Origin: Lachnospiraceae bacterium
GTDB lineage: Bacteria > Bacillota > Clostridia > Lachnospirales > Lachnospiraceae
Assembly: GCA_009774375.1 (NCBI GenBank)
Contig: VSNO01000003.1
Location: 1 to 64,000, forward strand
Length of the DNA stretch: 64,000 nt
Direction: 5' to 3'
Made by a program: the position numbers and the translations under genes. The number at the start of each line of letters is the position of its first letter. Position 1 is the stretch's first letter. The notes beneath the pieces were generated by a model. It was given only the letters and a program-made list of their open reading frames with translations. It was not told the DNA's origin and searched no databases. Positions 27,028 through 35,086 of this stretch are shown piece by piece.

Positions 27028-28035
27028 ATGCAGTTTTCATGGCTGGAGGGTGTCAACAAAAAATGGAAAGAGATCCTGGTGATCGGCAGGACGATCGAGC
27101 GCGATGGGAAAAGGTATCACATAGTCGGCATGACGAGGGAGGAAGCGGCGAATATCTATATCATAGAGCCCTATGAGGAGCGGAAGATCCGCGATGCGAA
27201 AAAGCGTTGCACGCAGCGAATGATCCTGAAGGAGCAGGAGATCGGAGGCGACAGCTACATGCAGTGTCCCGAATTTCAGATCGGCAGCAAAAAAATGTGT
27301 ACCAATCACGGGAGCGGCGGTGCCTTAAGGCCTGATAATTATGAGGAGATTAAGCTGTTTCTGGATATGATGGACGCAGGCTGGCAGATCCCGGAGTGGC
27401 TGAAGGAGGAGGACTGGGACAGGCTGCAGCTGGTCACCCTGACATTCGCTGACGCAAAGCGTCTTCCCAGATATTCCCCGGATATGCCGATCACGATCCT
27501 TCACAGGCCGGATCCGAGGAAGCATCTGCTGGCAAGGGCAAAAGCGGTCACGTTAGAGATCGGCAAGCCCCAGTCCTTCCGGTTTACGGCGCATGACGGT
27601 GAAAAAGTGCAGTGCCATATCAACCGTGTCACGCTGATCGATATGTGGGAGGAAGCCAGGAAACAGTTTGGCGATGCAAAATACAGGGAACACTTTACTG
27701 AGGAACAGCTGCAGGACATGGAGACCAGTTATCTGGAAGCGCTCCGGCAGAACTGCCCCGAGGGCATGTGCTATATCGGCATCGAATACGAGTGCAGCAG
27801 GGATATCAGCCTGCATTTTTATACGAAGGCGTTTCTGGAATCCTATCCGGAAAGCCGCAGCGGGAGCGCTTCTTTTCTCCTGCTGAGTGTGAAACCGGAT
27901 CAGGAGACAGGGAGTCACGGCCTCCCACTGAAGGGATACGGCATGAGCTTTCCCGTACCGGCGGATACCACGACAGTGCCGGCAGAACTGCTTTTCTATA
28001 TGGAAAGAGCAGAGGTATGGGAAGAGCGCGTATGA
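27028..28035 (+). CDS. Unknown cytoplasmic protein following the GT52-like gene
   Basis: I do not recognise this 335-residue protein. It has no signal peptide or membrane segment. Visible features are a GRTIERDGKRYHIVGMTREEA segment near residue 17, cysteines at about 53, 75 and 91 (the last in KKMCTNHGSGG), and a C-terminal half with CYIGIEYECSRDISLHFY. GAGAGGGTGACAGG precedes ATG 27028; a longer frame upstream lies inside the GT52-like gene. It ends cassette A, and the promoter at 28041 follows directly. It may be an accessory cargo gene or a glycan enzyme of a fold I cannot see. Confidence 0.7.
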   Translation: MQFSWLEGVNKKWKEILVIGRTIERDGKRYHIVGMTREEAANIYIIEPYEERKIRDAKKRCTQRMILKEQEIGGDSYMQCPEFQIGSKKMCTNHGSGGALRPDNYEEIKLFLDMMDAGWQIPEWLKEEDWDRLQLVTLTFADAKRLPRYSPDMPITILHRPDPRKHLLARAKAVTLEIGKPQSFRFTAHDGEKVQCHINRVTLIDMWEEARKQFGDAKYREHFTEEQLQDMETSYLEALRQNCPEGMCYIGIEYECSRDISLHFYTKAFLESYPESRSGSASFLLLSVKPDQETGSHGLPLKGYGMSFPVPADTTTVPAELLFYMERAEVWEERV

Positions 28036-28040
28036 TCGTG

Positions 28041-28069
28041 TTGTGTTTATTGAAAATATGACATATACT
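28041..28069 (+). promoter_or_regulatory. Sigma-A-type promoter before the ABC flippase
   Basis: TTGTGT (28041-28046), 17 bases, then TATACT (28064-28069). It lies six bases after the preceding stop codon and about 60 bases before GTG 28130. It would drive the flippase, GT2, MBOAT and SGNH genes. Confidence 0.65.
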
Positions 28070-28129
28070 ATTTTCGAGAGCGATATCTGCAGAAGACATA
28101 AGGAGCCTTAAAGAAGGGATGGAGTACGT

Positions 28130-29869
28130 GTGCTTAAAATATTAAAAAAGATCAATATATTGATGGACCGAAAACAGAAGGGCGCCATGGCGCGCCTGTT
28201 TGTGATGATGGTGGTCTCGGCGGGACTTGAGACGGGGGCGGTGATGATGGTCATGACTGTGGTGCAGCTGATCCTCGATCCGGTCACATTGGAGCAGGGG
28301 GAAAAATATCAGCTGATATGCAGCACCCTGCACATACAGAGTACAGTGCAGTTTTCTGTTCTTGCGATACTTTTTCTGATCGCGCTGTACATCGCCAAGA
28401 ACCTGTTTCAGTTTTTCCTGCAGAGAAATCTGTACCGGTTTGTGTACAGCAACCAGTTTCGGACAGCGTCGAGCCTGATGAAAAATTTTGTCAGGCGTGA
28501 ATATGAATATTATCTCAATGCGGAAACATCTGTTATCCAACGAAGCATCACGGCGGATGTCAGCAATATGTACGCGCTGATCATGTCTGTCCTGCAGATC
28601 GCGTCGGAGGCGATCGTCGCCGTGTTCCTCGTGGCGGCGCTCTTCGTGCAGGATCCTGTCATGACAGTCGTGATCGCGGTGCTTCTGGTCGTGACGCTGG
28701 TGGTCATCAAGAATATCATCAAGCCGGTCATGAACCGCACCGGCAAAGAGAACCAGGACTACGGCGCGTCCATGTTCGCGTGGATCTCACAGACCGTGCA
28801 GGGGATCAAGGAGATCAAGGTCGCGGGGCGCGAGCAGTATTTTATAGGAGAGTACTGCAAGGTCGGCGAGGGCTATGTGAAGGCGATGGAGCGTTTCAGC
28901 CTGTTCAATAACACCCCGAAGCTTCTGATCGAGACAGTGTGCATGGCGGGACTGCTCGGTTACATTCTGGTGCTGATCGTGACAGGCGCGAATGTGTCCG
29001 GAATGGTCTCGCTGTTTGCGGCATTTGGGATCGCGGCCATGCGCCTTCTGCCTGCGGCGAGCCGCATCAACAACCAGCTGACGAGCATGGCGTTCAATGA
29101 GCCGTTTTTCTTCAATGTGAGCGATAATCTCGTCGAGGAGACGGATGAGGCGCACACCGATATTTCCTACGCAGTCGTCGCGAAGGAGAAGCTTCCGGTC
29201 ACGAGGGAGGTGAGGCTGTCGGATATCACATATCACTATCCCGGCTCGGACAAGCTGATCTTTGACCACGCGACGGTCTCCTTCCCTATCGGCAGATCGA
29301 TCGGCGTCGTGGGGACGAGCGGCGCCGGCAAGACGACGATCATTGATATCCTGCTGGGGCTGTTAAAACTGCAGGGCGGCAGTGTGCTTGCGGATGACGT
29401 GGATATACAGGACCACTACAGGGAGTGGCTTGCCAATGTGGGCTATATTCCGCAGATGATCTTTCTGCTGGATGCAGATATCCGGAAGAATGTCGCCTTT
29501 GGCGTTCCGGAGGAGGAGATCGATGACGGGAAGCTCTGGTATGCCCTGCAGGAAGCGCAGCTGGATGAATTTGTCAGGGCGCTGCCGGACGGGGTGAACA
29601 CAGGGATCGGGGAGCGCGGCATCCGGCTTTCCGGCGGACAGCGGCAGCGGATCGGTATTGCGAGGGCACTTTACAACGATCCTGAGGTGCTGATTCTCGA
29701 CGAGGCGACATCAGCGCTGGACAACGATACGGAGGCGGCGATCATGGAGTCCATAAACAGACTGCACGGTAAAAAAACGCTCGTTATCATCGCGCACAGG
29801 TTACAGACGATCGAAAAATGTGATATGGTATTCAGAGTGGAGTCCGGTAAGATCGAGAGGGACAGATAA
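28130..29869 (+). CDS. ABC transporter, PglK/MsbA-type lipid-linked glycan flippase
   Basis: This half-size exporter has 579 residues. Six membrane helices fill about residues 18-330, and the nucleotide-binding domain follows. Walker A GTSGAGKTT is near 394, the signature LSGGQRQRIGIARAL near 503, and Walker B LILDEATSALD near 521. The H-loop IIAHRLQTI is present. GTG 28130 follows AGGGATGGAG. The IGERGIRLSGG run and the surrounding glycosyltransferases favour a PglK-like flippase of polyprenyl-diphosphate glycan over a drug exporter. No Wzx is in the window, so this may be the main flippase for one or both glycans. Confidence 0.87.
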   Translation: MLKILKKINILMDRKQKGAMARLFVMMVVSAGLETGAVMMVMTVVQLILDPVTLEQGEKYQLICSTLHIQSTVQFSVLAILFLIALYIAKNLFQFFLQRNLYRFVYSNQFRTASSLMKNFVRREYEYYLNAETSVIQRSITADVSNMYALIMSVLQIASEAIVAVFLVAALFVQDPVMTVVIAVLLVVTLVVIKNIIKPVMNRTGKENQDYGASMFAWISQTVQGIKEIKVAGREQYFIGEYCKVGEGYVKAMERFSLFNNTPKLLIETVCMAGLLGYILVLIVTGANVSGMVSLFAAFGIAAMRLLPAASRINNQLTSMAFNEPFFFNVSDNLVEETDEAHTDISYAVVAKEKLPVTREVRLSDITYHYPGSDKLIFDHATVSFPIGRSIGVVGTSGAGKTTIIDILLGLLKLQGGSVLADDVDIQDHYREWLANVGYIPQMIFLLDADIRKNVAFGVPEEEIDDGKLWYALQEAQLDEFVRALPDGVNTGIGERGIRLSGGQRQRIGIARALYNDPEVLILDEATSALDNDTEAAIMESINRLHGKKTLVIIAHRLQTIEKCDMVFRVESGKIERDR

Positions 29870-29908
29870 ACAACAAATGCAAAAAGCGGCGGAGGGGAAG
29901 TGGCGGTT

Positions 29909-30949
29909 ATGAAGCTTAGTATAATCGTACCTGTATATAATATGGCGTCGGACAATAAACTGCGGTATTGTCTCGATTCCCTGATCAATCAGACGATCGC
30001 GGATTACGAGGTCATAGCAGTCGACGATGCCTCGACGGACGAGTCGTTTGAGATCCTCAGGGAGTATGAATCCAGATATCCGTGGAAGTTCAAGGCGGTG
30101 CAGTCCTATGAGAATGTCAAACAGGGCGGTGCGCGCAACAAGGGACTGGACATCGCGCGCGGCACCTGGGTCGGCTTTGTCGATTCAGACGACTGGGCGG
30201 CGCCGGACATGTATGAAAAGATGATCAGGAAAGCAGAAAAGACCGGAGCGGACGTTGTCGGGTGTGACTATTGTATGGTGGACACGCACACGATGAATGT
30301 CGGCAGACTGATGCCGAACAATACGATGGACCAGACAGGTGTGCTCGACCATGAACGGTACAAAAAGCTTGTCATGAATCCGGGAAGCATGGTGATCAAA
30401 GTGTATCTCAAGGCAGTGATCGACGATTACCACCTGCGCTTTCCCGAGAGGACCTTCTATGAGGACAACTGCGCCTCTCCGATCTGGATGCTGCATTTTA
30501 CGCACTTTGAGAAGGTCGAGGAGCCGCTGTATTACTATTATCAGCATGATACCTCCACGGTGCACGCGATCAGCGTCGAGAAGTGTGAGGCGAGGCTTGC
30601 GATGGGAAAGAAGCTGATCGAGGAGGCGCGCCGGTACGGCATATACAAGTCTTACAGGCAGGAGTTTGAGTTTGCCTTTTCGAAGCTCTATTATATGAAC
30701 ACCCTTTTTACCTATATGCTCGGGGTCCGGAAGCCGAAGTTAAAGTTTCTGAAGCAGATCGCGGACGGGATCAGACAGGAGTTTCCCGATTTTCAGGAGA
30801 ATTTTTATTATCAGAATGCTTTTGATGAGGAACAGAAGAAGCTCGCGGCGATGCATATGCAGTCGCCGCTCAGATTCAAGATCTATTTTCAGCTGCTCTG
30901 TTTTTACCGCAGATGGCTGCGCCGCGGCGCAAAAAATGGAGAGGTATAG
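29909..30949 (+). CDS. Family 2 glycosyltransferase
   Basis: This GT2 of 346 residues has the core KLSIIVPVYNMASDNKLRYC, VDDASTDESF, GGARNKGLDIARG and FVDSDDWAAPDMYEKM near residue 95. The C-terminal half (about 140 residues) includes ERTFYEDNCASPIWML and LYYYYQHDTSTVH, a pattern shared by capsule GT2 enzymes such as CpsI/EpsJ types. Start ATG 29909 has GGAGGGG 11 bases upstream; GTG 29900 would be too close to it. The MBOAT gene starts 3 bases after the stop. Confidence 0.88.
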   Translation: MKLSIIVPVYNMASDNKLRYCLDSLINQTIADYEVIAVDDASTDESFEILREYESRYPWKFKAVQSYENVKQGGARNKGLDIARGTWVGFVDSDDWAAPDMYEKMIRKAEKTGADVVGCDYCMVDTHTMNVGRLMPNNTMDQTGVLDHERYKKLVMNPGSMVIKVYLKAVIDDYHLRFPERTFYEDNCASPIWMLHFTHFEKVEEPLYYYYQHDTSTVHAISVEKCEARLAMGKKLIEEARRYGIYKSYRQEFEFAFSKLYYMNTLFTYMLGVRKPKLKFLKQIADGIRQEFPDFQENFYYQNAFDEEQKKLAAMHMQSPLRFKIYFQLLCFYRRWLRRGAKNGEV

Positions 30950-30952
30950 GAT

Positions 30953-32461
30953 ATGCAGTTTACTTCTTTTGATTTTCTGGTCTTTTTTCCAGTGGTAGTG
31001 CTGTTGTTTTATCTGATGCCCAGGCGGCTGCGCCAGCTGTGGCTCTTGCTGGCAAGCTACTATTTCTATATGGGGTGGAATGCAAAATACGCGCTGCTGA
31101 TACTGGCTTCTACGATCATTACATACCTGTGTGCGGTATTGATGGACCGTGTCGGGATACAGGATGGGAGTAGGAGAACATGCAGATGGATCCTTGCGGC
31201 AGGGATCGTGAGTAATCTTGCGATCCTTGTGTTTTTCAAATATTTCTATTTCCTGCACGACACTTTTGCCGCGCTCTTTTCCGTGTTCGGCGTACAGATC
31301 AGGGCGCCGCGGCTCGAGATCCTCCTGCCTGTAGGGATCTCGTTCTACACGTTCCAGGCGCTGGGGTATGTGATCGACGTGTACAGGGGAACCGTGAAGG
31401 CGGAAAAAAATTTCGTGCGTTATGCATTGTTTGTGTCGTTCTTTCCACAGCTTGTTGCCGGGCCGATCGAGCGGAGCGGGAATCTGCTGGGGCAGCTTGA
31501 GAAGATCTCGGACAAAAAACTTTCCGAGGGTCCATGGAGCTTTGAGAAGGCGACGAGAGGCATGCTGCTGATCCTGTGGGGATTTTTCATGAAGATGGTC
31601 ATCGCAGACAGGGCCGCAGTGCTCGTCAACCAGGTGTTTGGCATTTATTATATGTTCAGCGGCGTGGCGCTCACGCTGGCGATCGTGCTGTTCGCCGTTC
31701 AGATCTACTGTGATTTTGCGAGCTATTCGGTGATCGCGATGGGGGCGGCGAAGGTGCTCGGGATCGATCTGATGACCAACTTTGAGGCGCCGTTTTTCTC
31801 GAGGAGCATCGGCGAGTTCTGGCGGCGCTGGCATGTATCGCTGAGTTCGTGGTTCCGCGATTATCTCTACATCCCGCTCGGCGGGGGGAGATGCTCGAAA
31901 CCCAGGAAATATCTTAACAATATGGTGACGTTCGTCGTGAGCGGACTCTGGCATGGCGCGAGCTGGAACTATGTGGTGTGGGGGGCGATACAGGGGCTGT
32001 ATATCGTGATCGGGGATCTGACAAGACCGCTGAAGGCAAAGTGTACCAGCTTTTTTCATGTGCGCGTGAAGACGTTTGGCTACCAGTTTTTTCAGGGGCT
32101 GTGTACTTTTTTTCTGTTCGTGCTGTCTCTGGTGTTCTTCAGGGCTGATACGGTGAAGGATGCCGTCTATTATATCCAGCGGATGTTCACGACGTTCGAC
32201 GTGTGGTCCCTGTTTGACGAGTCGGTCTATTATCTGGGACTCGACAAGAAGGAGATGGGGATCCTGTGGGCCGGTATCCTGCTGCTGATCCTTGTCGACG
32301 CCTGCTATGCGAGGAAAAGGGTGCTGTTCGACACCGTGGTGAAGAGCCAGTGCCTCGCAGTGCAGTATGTGATCGTGGCGGTGCTGCTCGTGATGGTGAT
32401 CGTGTTTGGCGTGTACGGAGAGGGGTACGACGCCAGCCAGTTTATTTATTTCCAGTTTTAG
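30953..32461 (+). CDS. MBOAT family O-acyltransferase
   Basis: This is a multi-pass membrane O-acyltransferase of the AlgI/DltB/PatA type, 502 residues, which moves acyl groups across the membrane for transfer to an extracellular glycan. FWRRWHVSLSSWFRDYLYIPLGG is the family hallmark near residues 285-307, and the catalytic His lies in SGLWHGASW near 333. The partner protein for such systems is encoded directly downstream with a 9-bp gap. Acetyl is the commonest acyl group in relatives; which sugar is modified is unknown. Confidence 0.93.
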   Translation: MQFTSFDFLVFFPVVVLLFYLMPRRLRQLWLLLASYYFYMGWNAKYALLILASTIITYLCAVLMDRVGIQDGSRRTCRWILAAGIVSNLAILVFFKYFYFLHDTFAALFSVFGVQIRAPRLEILLPVGISFYTFQALGYVIDVYRGTVKAEKNFVRYALFVSFFPQLVAGPIERSGNLLGQLEKISDKKLSEGPWSFEKATRGMLLILWGFFMKMVIADRAAVLVNQVFGIYYMFSGVALTLAIVLFAVQIYCDFASYSVIAMGAAKVLGIDLMTNFEAPFFSRSIGEFWRRWHVSLSSWFRDYLYIPLGGGRCSKPRKYLNNMVTFVVSGLWHGASWNYVVWGAIQGLYIVIGDLTRPLKAKCTSFFHVRVKTFGYQFFQGLCTFFLFVLSLVFFRADTVKDAVYYIQRMFTTFDVWSLFDESVYYLGLDKKEMGILWAGILLLILVDACYARKRVLFDTVVKSQCLAVQYVIVAVLLVMVIVFGVYGEGYDASQFIYFQF

Positions 32462-32470
32462 GAGGTCGGA

Positions 32471-33826
32471 ATGACAAGAAGGACAGTATTTTCGCGGATC
32501 ATATCCATAGCGGTCTTTATCCTGGCGATCGGTCTGGTGCTGTCTGTCACGGGGCAGATCATCCGCGCGAAGTTCATAGGGGATTCCACGACGATCGTGG
32601 ATGGTTTCTACGCGGAGAAGCGAAATGACATTGACCTGGTCGTGATCGGCAGCAGCAACAGTTTCTGCACGGTCGACCCGATCGTCCTGTATGAGGAGTA
32701 CGGTATCGCGGCGTATGACTTTGGGAGTTCATCACAGCCGATGAACCTCTCGGTGCTCTATCTCAGGGAGGCGCTCAAAACCCAGCAGCCAAAGGTGGTC
32801 GCGCTGGAGATCAACATGATGACGAGCGACAGTGTCAGCAGCCGCGGCGAGGCGGGGCTCCGCTGGGGGTTTACGAACATACCGCTCTCGGTGGACAAGC
32901 TCAGGTGCATATACCAGTCCCTGGGGGAAGTGAATGCGGAATATTTTACTTATGTATTTCCGGTCTTCCGCTACCACAACCGCTGGAAGGAGCTTTCAAA
33001 GACAGATTACACATATTTTTACAAGGATAAGACAAACTATACAAAAGGGTATCTGGAGACGCAGGCTGTCTCGGAGACAGCGGTCAACCTGACGGACTAC
33101 GGGTTTGAGGGAGAGGCGTGGATCGAGGAGGAGAATGTCGCCTGCCTGGATGAGATGGTGCAGCTGTGCAGGCAGAAAAATGTAGAACTGCTGTTATTTA
33201 AATCGCCGAAGGAGAACTGGCACCGCTATGAGACTGAGGCTGTGAGAGCGCTCGCCGGTGAGCGCGGGCTGCAGTTTGTAGATTTCAATGAGCTGTACAG
33301 CGACGGGAAGATCGAGCTTGACATGGCAGCCGATTTCAGGGATTCGCAGCACCTCAACGATTCGGGGGCGCAAAAAGTCACCAGGTATCTCGGCGGCTAT
33401 ATCAGGGAAAATTATGAACTGCCGGACAGGAGGGACGATGCGGAACCCAACGCGTGGGATGAAGCGTGTGCCTACAGGCACCGAAAGGGCTGGCAGGAGT
33501 ACATGGGGGCGCAGACGGCGCGGGAATGTATCGAGCTGCTGCAGGATGACAAGGACTATGTGCTGGTCGTGACGGATGCGCAGAACAAGGGCGGTGTGCG
33601 GCAGTGGGTGTATCAGGACTGCAGTGTCGCGCTCGATCTGATATGGCAGGACGATGGCATCCGGCACATGAAGATCGGGGAGAGTGAGCTTGTGCTGTCA
33701 AAGCTCGGCGCGCTGCATCAGATCCTGATCGACGGTGTGGAGCAATACCAGGCGGGTACCCGTTGGAGTATCATCGTGTACGACAAGATCCTGGGCAGTG
33801 TCACGGCGAATCTGACATTTCAGTAA
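32471..33826 (+). CDS. Extracellular SGNH-like partner of the MBOAT acyltransferase
   Basis: The 451-residue product has an N-terminal membrane anchor (about residues 8-34) and an extracellular SGNH-hydrolase-like domain. GSSNS near 57-62 has the nucleophile Ser block and DSQHLNDSGA near 290 carries the Asp-x-x-His pair, as in AlgJ, AlgX and DltD-like proteins. The last 110 residues (after about 335) look like a beta-rich accessory domain. GGAGGTCGG precedes ATG 32471. Its stop codon is the first base of the structured intergenic element. It would finish the transfer of the acyl group delivered by the MBOAT protein. Confidence 0.82.
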   Translation: MTRRTVFSRIISIAVFILAIGLVLSVTGQIIRAKFIGDSTTIVDGFYAEKRNDIDLVVIGSSNSFCTVDPIVLYEEYGIAAYDFGSSSQPMNLSVLYLREALKTQQPKVVALEINMMTSDSVSSRGEAGLRWGFTNIPLSVDKLRCIYQSLGEVNAEYFTYVFPVFRYHNRWKELSKTDYTYFYKDKTNYTKGYLETQAVSETAVNLTDYGFEGEAWIEEENVACLDEMVQLCRQKNVELLLFKSPKENWHRYETEAVRALAGERGLQFVDFNELYSDGKIELDMAADFRDSQHLNDSGAQKVTRYLGGYIRENYELPDRRDDAEPNAWDEACAYRHRKGWQEYMGAQTARECIELLQDDKDYVLVVTDAQNKGGVRQWVYQDCSVALDLIWQDDGIRHMKIGESELVLSKLGALHQILIDGVEQYQAGTRWSIIVYDKILGSVTANLTFQ

Positions 33827-33957
33827 CAGTTCGGCCAGGACTTTGCACTATGCTGCAAAGTCCGTAAGAATGTGTAGTGGTTGAGATGCATCAAGCCATC
33901 GCAAAGCGATTATGCATGCTTGATGCTCGTAACAGGAAACCAAAGGCTGAACTGTTA
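33824..33957 (+). other. Nested inverted repeats forming a multi-branched structure
   Basis: Outer 13-base arms (TAACAGTTCGGCC, 33824-33836; GGCTGAACTGTTA, 33945-33957) pair with one G-U. Inside are two stems. The first, 33838-33863, has a 10-bp stem GGACTTTGCA/TGCAAAGTCC. The second, 33888-33926, has arms GCATCAAGC/GCTTGATGC with ATCGC-AAA-GCGAT nested inside. The whole is a three-way junction starting at the stop codon of the SGNH gene. No T-run follows. It may be a structured RNA, a terminator-like or processing element, or a miniature mobile repeat. The remaining bases to 34055 hold the pseB promoter and leader. Confidence 0.7.
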
Positions 33958-33986
33958 CACATTTCAGGAATAACTATTGTAATGTT

Positions 33987-34015
33987 TTGACGGACAGGGG
34001 AAAATGTGGTAGAAT
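33987..34015 (+). promoter_or_regulatory. Sigma-A-type promoter before pseB
   Basis: TTGACG (33987-33992), 17 bases, TAGAAT (34010-34015). It lies about 40 bases before the pseB start and just downstream of the structured element. It would drive the pseudaminic acid cassette. Confidence 0.75.
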
Positions 34016-34055
34016 TGGGAAGAATTAGAAATAATGCAGATAGATTTGGAGGAGT

Positions 34056-35054
34056 ATGATGATATTAGATGATAAAACGATACTGATCACAGGCGGTACA
34101 GGTTCTTTTGGAAGGTGCTTTGCCAGGCATGCCCTGACACATTACAACCCGAAGAAGATCATTATCTATTCGAGGGACGAGTTCAAGCAGTGGGTGATGG
34201 CGAACGATTTTGCAGAGTACAAGGACAGGCTGCGCTTTTTCATCGGCGATGTGCGCGACTATGAGCGCATGAAGCGCGCGTTTGAGGGGGTGGACTATGT
34301 GATCCACGCGGCGGCGCTGAAGCAGGTGCCGGCGTGCGAGTACAATCCCAACGAGGCGATCAAGACCAATGTGAACGGTGCGCAGAATGTCATCGACGCC
34401 GCGCTGAACACGGGGGTTCAGAAGGTGGTGGCGCTGTCCACGGACAAGGCGGTCAATCCGGTGAACCTGTACGGGGGCACGAAGCTTGTGTCAGACAAAC
34501 TGTTCATCGCGGCGAACGCGTACTGCGGCACGAAGGATCTGAACTTCTCTATCGTGCGGTACGGAAATGTGGCGGGCAGCCGCGGTTCGATCATTCCGCT
34601 TTTTCAGAAGCTGATCTACGAGGGTGTCAGGGAGCTTCCGATCACGGATTACCGCATGACACGCTTCTGGATCAGTCTGACGCAGGGGGTGGAGCTTGTG
34701 GTCAAGGCGCTTGAGGAGGCAAAGGGCGGCGAGACCTTTATCAGCAGGATCCCTTCCTTCAAGATCACGGATCTGGCGGAGGCGATGGCGCCGGGCATGA
34801 GGACGGTCGAGGTCGGCATCCGCCCCGGCGAGAAGCTTCACGAGGTGATGATCACGGCGGAGGACTCCATCACGACCTATGAATATGACAAGAATTATAT
34901 CATCTATCCGCAGATGTTCTGGCAGGAGTCAAAGCGCCCGAATCCGAGCGGCAGGAAGGTGGAGGACGGCTTCTACTACTCGTCGGGAAACAACCGTGAG
35001 TGGCTCACGGTGGATCAGATCAAAGAGCTTCTGAAGACGGACCTGCATGAGTAG
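34056..35054 (+). CDS. pseB: UDP-GlcNAc 4,6-dehydratase (inverting), PseB
   Basis: PseB starts pseudaminic acid synthesis: UDP-GlcNAc to UDP-2-acetamido-2,6-dideoxy-L-arabino-hexos-4-ulose. This soluble extended SDR has 332 residues, with ITGGTGSFG at residues 10-18, YSRDEFKQ, AALKQVPACEYNP and the active site LYGGTK (Tyr-x3-Lys). It differs from the membrane dehydratase at 57541, which is nearly twice as long and has Met in place of this Tyr. GGAGGAGT precedes ATG 34056. It opens the cassette and is followed by pseC after 32 bases. Confidence 0.95.
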   Translation: MMILDDKTILITGGTGSFGRCFARHALTHYNPKKIIIYSRDEFKQWVMANDFAEYKDRLRFFIGDVRDYERMKRAFEGVDYVIHAAALKQVPACEYNPNEAIKTNVNGAQNVIDAALNTGVQKVVALSTDKAVNPVNLYGGTKLVSDKLFIAANAYCGTKDLNFSIVRYGNVAGSRGSIIPLFQKLIYEGVRELPITDYRMTRFWISLTQGVELVVKALEEAKGGETFISRIPSFKITDLAEAMAPGMRTVEVGIRPGEKLHEVMITAEDSITTYEYDKNYIIYPQMFWQESKRPNPSGRKVEDGFYYSSGNNREWLTVDQIKELLKTDLHE

Positions 35055-35086
35055 GCGGCGGGAACAGAAAGGAAATGGGTGTCAGG

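Noticed and set aside
30740..32059. 439-codon open frame on the minus strand
   Set aside because: Opposite the GT2 and MBOAT genes; composition (His, Arg, Gln, Pro) is that of a shadow frame and no motif is visible.
33824..33957. tRNA or tRNA-like cloverleaf
   Set aside because: The branched fold lacks a T-loop GTTCRA box, an acceptor of 7 bp and an anticodon arm of normal size.
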